From Celoporthe dispersa (taxonomy: Eukaryota; Ascomycota; Sordariomycetes; Diaporthales; Cryphonectriaceae), in contig WAID01000004.1 in NCBI GenBank assembly GCA_016584495.1, positions 124,001 to 188,000 on the forward strand: a DNA stretch of 64,000 bases. Reading direction: 5' to 3'. Position numbers and translations under genes: made by a program. Below the pieces are notes generated by a model. That model saw only the letters and a list, made by a program, of their open reading frames with translations, searched no databases and was not told where the DNA came from. Numbering within the stretch: position 1 is the first letter of the stretch; every line of letters begins with the position of its first letter. Positions 12,373 to 21,959 of the stretch are shown here, one piece after another.

Positions 12373-13436
12373 GTTTGGAGGTGGTGGTTGTGTGTATGTA
12401 TACTTTTGTGTACGGAGAACAGCAAGACAGGCTTGAAGTCGATCAAAACTGGATGGATTGATTGGATGGAAAAGTGTGAAAGGCGTTCTTGTCTCAGATT
12501 GAGTGTGACGGCTCTGGACAAGGCTGGTTGGTAGCGATGGTAAATAATCATACGAAATCAAACCACGCTGTGAAACAGGAACTTAAATATCTCTTTATAC
12601 TCGTGCCCGCCTGGAGACAAGCCCAGCCGCCCGACATGCCCATCGTGCGACTGCCCGCTCCTCATGGACAGGCCGTGGTGTGATCAGCCCAGCTTATTCC
12701 CGGCCAAGCAGCCCACCGTGGCGTGATTGCTCACCCGTCAGCCCGCCGCCAGCCTCGTCCCGCGCCTGAACCGTCTGCGTCGGGAGATGTAGGAAAGGAA
12801 AAGACGACCAAAAAAGAACTGGAAAAGGAATCGACTAGTAGGTGGAAACCAGAGGGTGTAGCAGCCGTCATGTGCCTGGTCTCTCTCTCCGGAACCCCCC
12901 AGACAAATCTACCCCGGGTTTTGTTCGCCCGTCACCAGATTGTCGGGTCTTCCAAGGCAAGAAAACATAAGGCTGGCCGGGTGCTGCCGCCCGGTGCGTT
13001 CATGCATCGACCGTCACACAAATGCATCTTGCAATGTGTCTCTACCCTGTTCTTCACCAGGTGCATTTCCCCTTTAGGAAGCCTGGCTGCAACAGGAGCA
13101 CGCACGCATCCGATCCAGAACAGCCCAGACAGACGGTCTCGTTTTAGGGGTATTTTGTTTGTCTATTCATTCGACGACGTCAAAGGGGGCCCCTTTTCTG
13201 AATCACCCGGCAAGACCCATTCCTCCCTCTAAACGCCACATTTCTGCCGGTAGTAAAAAAAAAAAGAAAAAAGAGGCACAAGAAGCTTGTTGGGGTGTCA
13301 TCAAACCACCACCGCTTCCTTTTGCTTTTGTCCGATTATTCCCAGTGTCGTCCGCGGCACCAGCAGCTACCTCCTCCCCTGCCCCCCTGGTGGGGACCTC
13401 CTCATCACACGGTTTACAGTATTTTTTTTTTTTTGC
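12373..13436. other. Intergenic, promoter of MLRQ-like gene and 3' flank of eIF3e
   Basis: 1.06 kb with no convincing reading frame. It contains an A-rich tract (13255-13272) and a T-run (13423-13434) just downstream of the eIF3e stop codon. Confidence 0.5.
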
Positions 13437-14822
13437 CTACCGCGCCACCGCCGAGTTCAGCACCTGCGTCCTGAAGAACCCTCCCTTTGTCCGCTCGATG
13501 ACCTGCTGGTAGACGCTGCTGGGCGGGTGGTTCATGACGACGGTGCCCTCCTTGGAATCGATCTTGGCGTCCAGGCGCGTGTCCCGGATCAGGTTGACGA
13601 TCCACTTCTCGCCGTCCTGGTTGTTGAGCCCCAGGCTGGCGCTCAGGCCCTTGATGTCGATGCGCGCGTGGATCTTGCAGTAGCTCTCGAAGATCAGGTG
13701 CCTCGCGTTGTCGACAAAGACCTCGGCGCTCGCCGCAGACAGGAAGAAGTCGGCGCGGATCACCCCTCGGCCCGGCCCAGCTGCCGCTGCGCCTCCTCGA
13801 AGTCGAAGTCGATGAACAGGGCGCGCACGAAGTCGGTCAGGGGGTCGGTGTACTCGTAGGCCTCCTGCCGCACGATGCGCACAATGTCCTTGAGCTGCTT
13901 CTGCTGCACGCCCGAGTTCCGCGCGCGGCCGCGGCCGGTGATAACGGCGGCGGTAAGGTACCGCAGGATCCAGGGGCACGAGGTCTGGATGGTGTTGATG
14001 AACTCGGGCCGGAAGAACATCTCGAGGAGCTGGTCGCGGGCGGCGTCGCTGTTGAAGAGGGGGAAGAGGGCCCAGTGGATGAGCCAGGTGCGGTGCTGCA
14101 GCTGTGCGAGGGGGTTGTTGTAGAGCCTCTCGTCGATGCCCTCCCTCACCTTCTTCATCTCGTCCAGCGCGGCGTCCCAGCTGGTGGCCAGGATCTCGGA
14201 CGCGAGCTTGCCCCAGGTCGCGGCCTGGACCTTGTCATTGTCCGTCGACAGGAGGCGGAACTGGAACAGCAGGTCGGCGGCGGCACCGTAGTTTCCACAG
14301 CTGTACTGGAAGTTGCCAAAGTCGTAGAGGGCGTTGACCATCTCGATCGTAACCTGTCACGTCGCCACCGACATCAGCATCGCGTTACCCCGGCAGCTTC
14401 TCTCGAGGCCCGTGGCGAAGACGTACATCATGCTCCTTCTTCAGGAACTCCAGGTTGGCAACCTTGTCGCTCCTCAGGTTTGAGACGACCTCCTCGGTCT
14501 GCAGCAGCTCGGTGAGCTTGTTGGTGCTGTCCTCAAAGTTCTCCAGGGTCTCGATGACCTTTTGCCTCTTGTCGGCGAACTCCTTCGGTGGGTCCTGCAG
14601 GCCCTCGAGGTCGCAGTACAGGTTGGCGACGTAGTCGGTCATGTTGGTCTTCTTGAGCAGCTCGAACTTGGCCTTGAGCAGCTCGCGCGTCTTGTCGTCG
14701 CTGCCATCCTCGCTCTCCACCTGGTTGCTGCTGAACTCGAGGAGGGGGAAGATGAGGTGGCGGTCCAGCTTGGTGACGAGCTTGGGCAGCAGGTCGAACT
14801 CCGACGTCGTGATGTCTCCCAT
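13437..14822 (-). CDS. int6: Translation initiation factor eIF3 subunit e (INT6), one apparent frame break
   Basis: Subunit of eIF3, the factor that brings mRNA to the 40S ribosome. Exon 1 is 14822-14427 and exon 2 is 14353-13437, with a GTACGT...GACAG intron at 14354-14426. The N-terminus carries the eIF3e signature (KLDRHLIFPLLEF, LLKKTNMTDYVANL). The C-terminal half is the PCI domain (DFFLSAASAEVFVDNARHLI, CKIHARIDIKGLSA). The frame breaks at 13760-13766: the first frame meets TGA at 13760-13762, while the next frame continues the conserved sequence immediately. One base is missing next to the C4 run (13763-13766); adding it gives 437 residues, the normal length for the family. No intron can explain it. 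The gene is divergent from mL49 across 684 bp that contain a (GA)n tract. Confidence 0.93.
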
Positions 14823-14945
14823 CGTGTGTTGCTTTGTGGGCGAGGTGAGGTGTGGGTACCGGTGCTGGAGGTAGTTCGACGTCGAGGATGGGAGGGCGGC
14901 GGAGGAGGCTCGAGACCGAGGTCGTAATCGAGATTGGTCGAGCCT

Positions 14946-14982
<37 letters not shown>

Positions 14983-15506
14983 AAGGATGTGACTGCCTGC
15001 TTGACTACCTGGGTGCAGGGCCGTTTCGCCAAGTCGTCGGTCGGTGTTGAGGTTGGGGGATGTTGGTGGGTGAGACACGAGGAACCGGAGGCAGGGTAGG
15101 GCCAGAGGTTGAACGGGAGGGTTTTGGCGGGGCTCGCTCAAAAATCCAGCATTGTTCCCTCCCTCTGCGCGCTTCAAACTTCTGTCCCTGCCGTTTTCGT
15201 GTGGTCCCACCCTAGCCCCTTTGCCATTGGCTAGCCGCACTTTAGTTCAGCCGTGGTCCCGATCTCGCCGCGGGACAAAGTTGCATTGTACACGTGCGGG
15301 TACGTACCTCGCGCTGCCGGCAGCGGTCCCGGCAAGGTCCATGCATGCACGCATGCACGCCTGCGAGCTCTCGATTTTCTTTCTGGCGAGCCCTTCTCGT
15401 CCCGGGCCAGTCCCTCGCGCCGCTCAGAAACCTCTCTCTCCACGACTTGCTGCCGACTTTGCTCCGGTTTCGTCCCAGCCCCGATCAGAGCAGAATACAG
15501 CATATC
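14823..15506. promoter_or_regulatory. Divergent promoter region, eIF3e/mL49
   Basis: 684 bp between divergent start codons of two translation genes, one cytoplasmic and one mitochondrial. It includes the AG/CT microsatellite at 14952-14978, which reads as a pyrimidine (CT) tract on the eIF3e strand about 130 bases before its ATG, a common position for CT-rich elements in fungal promoters of ribosome-related genes. A CATGCACG direct repeat lies near 15340-15360. Confidence 0.55.
14952..14978. repeat. (AG)n microsatellite
   Basis: About 13 uninterrupted AG units in the eIF3e upstream region. Confidence 0.95.
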
Positions 15507-16104
15507 ATGATACGCCAAATACCAATTCGGGCAGCCACAGCGGCGCCCAGCCGACTGGTCTCAACCCGCGCCTACCGGGCTTCGTCCTCCCCATCCTTCA
15601 CCATCACCACCACCGCCACCGCTTCGAAGCGACACCTGACCACCGAAACGACATCTGCACCACAACCCTCGAGTCCTACCCCGCAGTCTCCCTCGTCAGC
15701 ACCACCAACAGCCTCAACCCCACCCTCCCCAACACCGAGACGGCTCACCTACCTCGTCGAGCGCACCCCCTCCAAGAACCTCCCCGTCTACGACGACGTC
15801 AGGTCAGGCGGGACCCGGAAGCAGACCCTGATCAAGAAGATCGTGGGCAACGCGCAGGACCTCAAGAGCGATATCATAGAGGAGCTGAAACTCAAGAAGG
15901 ACGATGTCAAGCTCAACCCCGTGACGGGACAGGTCGTGATAAAGGTGGGTGCGCGAGAGGATCGGCCGTTCCGCCCGTCACATGACGCCCTCGTCTGCCG
16001 TAGACTTGAAACAGCTACCATGAATTCTTGCTGATTGGCCATATGTGTGCTAGGGCTTCCATCATCAAAGGGTCAAGACCTGGCTTGAGGCTCGAGGTTT
16101 CTAG
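15507..16104 (+). CDS. img2: Mitochondrial large-subunit ribosomal protein mL49 (Img2)
   Basis: Mitoribosomal protein of 162 residues. Exon 1 is 15507-15944 and exon 2 is 16054-16104. The 109-nt intron begins GTGGGT, has a CTGAT branch-like site and ends CTAG. The first 80 residues are basic and Ser/Thr/Pro-rich (MIRQIPIRAATAAPSRLVST), as expected for a mitochondrial targeting sequence. The conserved domain follows: TYLVERTPSKNLPVYDD, then TRKQTLIKKIVGNAQ and LNPVTGQVVIK, completed by exon 2 with GFHHQRVKTWLEARGF. Without splicing the frame runs to a TGA at 16032-16034 and loses this conserved end. The start at 15507 is preferred over an in-frame upstream ATG because the upstream text is Cys/Arg-rich and unlike a presequence. 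Confidence 0.9.
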
Positions 16105-17081
16105 TCGGCGGAATAAGAACTTAGGCGAACCAAAAAGAAAGAAAAAAAAACACGAAAAAACAGAGACCAGTCAGTGGTCGCCAACCCTTCTTACCGGAAT
16201 ATCCATATACCAGCGCCGCAGAGGCCGGGACGGTTTACGATATCACATCATACTCATTCATACACTATACGCGGGAACATACTCGGGGGAGAGAGGCTAG
16301 GAGATCCACGAGATACTATTACCCGATCCAGCGGGCAGCTGGCCCTGGTCAGGGAACGGAGGCCATGTTCAGAGAGAAGAGGTTCTCCCCCGAGAGAAGT
16401 GGCTCGTCCGTTGTTACGAGCAGCCATGCTGGCACGTGCCTGAGAGGAATGATCTGGCTCTGTCATATGGGACATGGCTGTGTTGGATCGTTGAAGAACG
16501 CATATGGCTTATTCACTCGATATGGCTAAAGAGAGGGTTGGTCCTGCCGTCAAACATGTCCATAGCCTCCCAGCAGCTACAGTATAAATTCAAAGATATT
16601 GAAAGAAGCAAGAAAAAGAAGTCACAAGAAACATGAGTTCTTGCCGTAGTGCATGCACCTGCTCTTGATACTGCCATCTTCCCCCATGAATCTGAAGCAT
16701 CTGAGCACGCTTAGCATAGCACAAATACAAAATTGATTGGTCTAATCGATTCGCTCCGTTTCCATCCAAGACACCTACAACAACATGCCGGTGTCCATTG
16801 CTAACCAAAGGGCGCACTGCACATACCCGCCTGCTCAGTCCCCCCCCCCCCCCCCCTTCTCTTGCACAAAAACGATCTGCTAAATTCTAATAATGTTTTG
16901 AGCAAAGTTGACTTTCATAACCTTTTCCGGTTTGGAACACCGGTGGGATGCTGCACCATATAAAGCCCCCGATCCTTCCTTTTTATGCCAAAGGTGGGTT
17001 TTTTTCCTTTTTTTTTTTGTACGAGTTCGCATCCTCGCTTCGATGGGTTCATTTACAAGCCCCTTCCACGCAGGCCTTTCT
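16105..17081. other. Intergenic between convergent mL49 and SWI1
   Basis: 977 bp of 3' flank for both neighbours. It contains A-rich tracts (16136-16157), a 17-base C run and a T-run near 17008-17019. No gene was recognised. Confidence 0.5.
16840..16856. repeat. Poly(C) run, 17 bases
   Basis: Uninterrupted run of 17 C in the intergenic region. Its exact length is unreliable given the homopolymer problems elsewhere in this sequence. Confidence 0.9.
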
Positions 17082-19014
17082 TCACCTTTCTAGCGCTCCA
17101 AAGGCAACGATATCCTTCAACAGCCCCTCTCTTGAGAGTTCCTGACTGGTCATCTCCAGCGCACGCAAGACCTTCTCACTCTTGGGAATCACGCCGGCTG
17201 GTATCATACCCGCCGTGCTGGTTGGATCGCGGGCTTTCTCCGACAGCTTACGCAGCATCGAAGTCGCCGTCACAGCGATGTAGAGCAGGTCGGGATCCTT
17301 CTTAGGATGGCTGCGGTGGTGGGCGCCCGGAACACGGATCGTTGGCCTTTCGAATTCCATGTAGAGGTCTCGGATGAGGAGGAAGAGGTTCTGCGCGAAG
17401 CCGTTGCCGGACGAGAGCCAGGTGCACGTGATGCTAGGGTCGGTATCGGGGACCAGGGAGGAGAGAATCTCGCCAGCAAGCAGTCCCTGCATGAGGAAGG
17501 GCTTGCGGGCCTCGACCAGGGATGGCATGTCAGGGGCACGAGGCTCGCGCGTCTGGTCAGGGATCGGCGCCATTGCCAGGGCGAAAGTGCGTGTAATCAG
17601 CTCGGAGGGAGGAGACGTGGCTGCGTCAAGAGCAAAGATGTTCTTGTAGTGAGTCCTGTTGGGCTCATCGCGGGCAAAGAGCTTGGCCAGCGCATCGATG
17701 GCGTGGGGGAGGTAGGGATGCAGGACCGGGTCGAACGGAGCCAGGTATATCTTGCCGCCGTCGGAAAGAAGGGGGTGCGGAGTCGGTGCGAAAGCAAGGA
17801 TGAACTGAAGGAGGTAGTAGGCCTGCTCGCGTTCGGGTATCTCGATGTACGAGGCGATGTTCGACAGGAACAAGACAACATCCTTCATAAAGTCCAGCGT
17901 GTCGGCATGGGTCCTCAACAGCATGTTCCGGGTTCCCAGGTACCGGATCACCACACAGAAAAACTTGATCAGCATCTCGTCTGCCAGGAGCTGCTGGCAG
18001 TAGGAGTTGAATGACATGTTGCGGAGGATGGTGGTGATGCAGAGCAGTCGGTCGGTAGCCTGATCAAGCTCATATTCCAGGGTGCCCATCGCGTGGACCT
18101 CCTTGATAGCCAGCCTCTCCAGGCGACAAGCCCTGCACACGTCCTCGTACGGGTTGATGACGAGCTCGTCCGACAGCTCCTCGGTATGCTCCGCGAGTAG
18201 CTCGACCTGATCCTCAGCACACTCTATCAAGGTCTCCACCAGCTCTTCACACCTATGCAGATCCAGATCAACCATACCCGCAGGCCCTGTCAGGGTAGCC
18301 AGCGTGTCCAGGGCCAGGCGGACCTCGGCGTGGATACCACTCTGCAGGCCCATGACGAGCGCGTGTACGTCGATGTTGCCAAGGGCAACGACCGGTGGTA
18401 TATCGGGCTTCCAAGCCTCATACTCATGCCCGATCTTGCCGGCGGCCTGCACGTTGAGCCCACCGTGCGTGAAGCTATCAGCCACGTATCGAGAGCAGGG
18501 CTGGTATTCCGTCGGATCCCTCGCGAATGGCGCCGTGAACGGCAGCAGCTTCCGCCCTTCCGCAGGCATGCCCTGGCCATCAGGATGTGCACTTCCAGGT
18601 AACGACATGCTCCCGTGCTTGCTGGCAGGCGAAGGCAGTACGACCTCGTCGTGGCCAGGCGTCTGGGTCTTGGACATACTGTTGCGGGGGTGTACTTGTG
18701 CTTGGCCCCCAGGTGGCTGCGGTGCCGAGTAGCCATTGACGCTCGCTTGCATACCCCCGGGAGGCATCGGCTTCGAAGGCGACTGCATCTGACCGTGCTG
18801 CATGCTCATGTGCTGTCCTGCCTGCATCATGCCCTGTTGCAACTGCGCTGGCAACATGGGTTTCTGCCCGCCGGCCATAGTGGCGGCGCCTTGTTGTTGT
18901 TGGTGCTGCGGTTGTTGTTGTTGGTGTTGCTGCTGCAATTGCTGCTGCTGCTGCTGCGGCGGTGGCGGCGGCGGCGGCTGAGGTTGCTGCTGCGGCTGTT
19001 GTTGTTGTTGTTGT

Positions 19015-19074
<60 letters not shown>

Positions 19075-19499
19075 TGGTGTTGTTGCTGCTGCTGGCTCCT
19101 GAGTGACCGGTAGTGATCTTCGAAAGCCCTCAGAGAGCGGTCGTAGATCATTTTGAACTGCTGGGGCGCCATGGGCATCTGAATGGGGCTAAAACCGAGG
19201 GTATGAGAGATCTGCGCCCAGCCGTTGCGCTGAGTGACAGAATTGAAGCCGCCGTGCTTGAAGACGATCTGGAACAGGCTCATGAGGTTGATAGGGCGGT
19301 CGCCGAGCATGGGGTTTGGGTCGAATGGCAGCTGCTTCTGTTGCATGAACGTGGCGACCTGCTTCATGAAGTTGTCTGCCCCGGTCTGAGCTCGCATGCC
19401 CTGCTGTGGAGTCATCCCAGCCTGTTGTGCGCGCATCACAGGGTTGACGTTTGAGGGCATCTGTCCATTGGACATCTGCTGCCGTGCCAAGAAATTCCT

Positions 19500-19550
<51 letters not shown>

Positions 19551-19572
19551 ATGCTGCTGCTGCTGTTGTTGA

Positions 19573-19607
<35 letters not shown>

Positions 19608-20705
19608 TTGTTGTTGCTGCTGGTGCTGCTGCTGCTGCTGCGCCATATTCTGTCCGGGCATCTGGCCCTGCATCTGGGAGGGCATCTGCATGCTTCCCAT
19701 CTGACCCTGTCGCTGCATCTGCTGCTGCATCTGGTACATCATCTTCTGCTGCTCCATGGGATTGCGGGCCTGTGCCATGCCCGGTGCAAACATCTGGCCG
19801 GGCATCTGGCCCATCTGGCCCATCTTGCCCATCTGCTGCATTTGCCCCATCTGGCCCATCTGGCCCCCGCCCATCTGCCCACCTCCCATCTGGCCTATGC
19901 CCATCTGGCCCGGCTGCTGCATCATGCTCGACTGCATCTGGCCCATCTGTTGTGGCATCATCTGCCCGCCCATCGCGTTCGGGGTGGAGGGAGGCCGGGC
20001 GGGGGAGGGGCTCGGGGCGCTGAAGCTCGGGTTGTAGGCCTGCGGGTAGCCGCCGTGCTGCATGCCCTGCGCCATGTATGAGTGTGGCTGAGGCGTGCCG
20101 GCCTGCTCGGAGGGCACCGGTGATGCCTGAGGTGCAAACTGCTGCTGCTGGGCGGCGGGGGAGAAGGGGTGAGGCGATGTCGTGGACACGCGCTGCGGCA
20201 CGCTGCCTGGTCGCATCGGGTTGTTGCCCATGATGGGCGAGGGTGTCGCGTTCGCGGACCCATTGGCCTGCAGGTGCGGGTATGGAGACGGCTGGCCTGA
20301 GCCAGGCTGCTGCATGGCGCCCTGTTGGTAGCTGGGGAAGCTGGCCTGCTGCGGCGTGTCCGCGCGTGATGTCGGCAGCATGCCGGGGTTCTGTCGCGGC
20401 GAGCTCGCGATGCTGTCCTCTCTTGGGCGCGGCCGCTTGGAGGGGATAACGGGGTTTGTCTGATACATCTGGTTGGGGAAGGACGGCGACGCGTTGCGCA
20501 TCTGGCCGTTCTGTATGGCCATCATCTGCGCCTGGGCGTACTGCGCCTGGTTGAACTGGCCGGCGCCAGCGTTTGTCATGAAGGCGGAGGGATCCATCAT
20601 TCCCGAGGCGGCGGCGGCGTGGGCGGCATTTGGGTCGTTCATGTTTGGGAAGCCGTTGCCATTGTGATTGGGGACAGCAGCCTCGTTCATGCCCCAGGAT
20701 GACAT
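17082..20705 (-). CDS. swi1: SWI/SNF chromatin-remodelling subunit SWI1, ARID domain, Gln-rich
   Basis: 1207-residue subunit of the SWI/SNF ATP-dependent remodeller, acting in the nucleus. It is one uninterrupted frame. The N-terminal 420 residues are Gln/Met/Pro/Asn-rich and disordered, with a Gly-Gln-Met repeat zone (about residues 250-320) and a long Gln run (19501-19642 on the DNA). The ARID DNA-binding domain follows at about 445-535 (FMKQVATFMQQKQLPFDP, LMSLFQIVFKHGGFNSV, WAQISHTLGF, RSLRAFEDHYRSL). A second long Gln/Pro run comes directly after it (18890-19095). The rest is the conserved helical C-terminal region of fungal SWI1. Antisense frames over the repeats give Leu- or Ala-runs and are not genes. 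Yeast Swi1 is a known prion protein through its Gln/Asn-rich N-terminus; whether this one behaves so is unknown. Confidence 0.95.
18890..19095 (-). repeat. Poly-Gln coding repeat after the ARID domain
   Basis: CAG/CAA triplets interrupted by His, Pro and Leu codons inside SWI1. A block of seven prolines splits it. Repeat length is likely to vary between isolates. Confidence 0.95.
19501..19642 (-). repeat. Poly-Gln coding repeat before the ARID domain
   Basis: About 47 codons, almost all CAG or CAA, with scattered His codons. It lies in the disordered N-terminal half of SWI1. Confidence 0.95.
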
Positions 20706-21062
20706 GGCTGGAGGCGGGCGGCGACGATTCGCGCAGTGCGAGGCAGCGGACGGCGGCGGCGGAGGACTAGGTTGAACGGGGCTCGAAGCTAGGGCGCGAC
20801 AGCTACTGTCCTGGTGGAGATGGCGATAGTGGTCGAGGCTGAAAAAGAGGAGACGTCGTCGGCGGCTGAACCCATCTGGCTGGAGATGGCCTCGAGTGGT
20901 GTCGTCAATTCAGGTCTGTGGGGGGAAGAAAGACGAGAGTTAGACGCGGCCAATCATCAAAGCAGAACAGAAACGAGGCATCAAGATGAAAATTAGCGCG
21001 AGAGTGATCGCAGGTGATACGCGACGGGGTGTGGGAGGAGGTCAGTCGCGTCAGTCCGGGTC

Positions 21063-21087
21063 GCGATGCGATGCGATGCGATGCGAT
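21063..21087. repeat. GCGAT x5 tandem repeat
   Basis: Five perfect 5-base units upstream of SWI1. Confidence 0.95.
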
Positions 21088-21941
21088 GGGAACTGATTGC
21101 CGGAGCAAGCTTGCAGTGAGTGGGCAGGTTCAGTTGTCCTCACTGGGGGGGGCTGTGCTGTGTTTGTGGGGGGGGTGCGGCGCGGATATGGAACGCTGAA
21201 CAGTTGATCTGATCTGGTCCAGGCTGCCAGGACTGCCTGCAGCGCTTGCCCACAGCGGGAGGGTGTGGCTGGCCAGTGAGTGACTGTGCAGGTAGGGGGC
21301 TTCACTTAGGGGGGAGGGGAGGGCAAAAGGGTGGTCCGTGGGTTGGGGTGGAGCACTGCTAAAAAGCCGCTCCAGTGACTGGCCGCTGGCTACATCCCAA
21401 CTAAGCGTGTGAAGGTTCAGAGACCACAGGGGCAGCCTATGAAAAAAAAAAAAACAAGGTTGGCAGGGGGGAGGAGTAGCAGTGTAATAGACCAACCAGC
21501 ACACAATGGATCAAAACAGTTGTCGTCTTCTTTCAAGATGCAAAGGGAAAAAAAATTGAAGAGCAAAAAAAAAGAAAAAAAGGGAGATAAGAATAACAAC
21601 AAGTCAATAACACAACAATATAGTACAAATGTAATTAAAGAATCAATTGCGATACCAGGAGAAGAGAAATAAAACAATAAAAAAAAAAAGAAGGGGAAAA
21701 AAAGAGAAAAAGAGAGACTGGTATTACATGTGTGTACCAAGAAAGTGTGTGGTGTGATCGTATGGTTGTGTATGGTTGAGGTAGATAGTGAGGGAAAGGT
21801 GAGAGGGGGGGGGAGGGAGAGGGGATCTGGTTGCTAGTATGTAGTATGTAGTATGGCTGTGTAGTAGCAAGTGTGTTGTGCTGTGCCAGGACTGCCTGCT
21901 AAAACATACATACAGCTGTAGTGACCTGGAGGAGGGAAGGG

Positions 21942-21959
21942 AAAAAAAAAAAAAAAAAA
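21942..21959. repeat. Poly(A) run, 18 bases
   Basis: Uninterrupted A run in the SWI1 upstream region. Confidence 0.9.

Noticed and set aside
18615..20081. Leu-, Ala- and Cys-rich plus-strand frames
   Set aside because: Antisense translations of the CAG/CAA arrays of SWI1.
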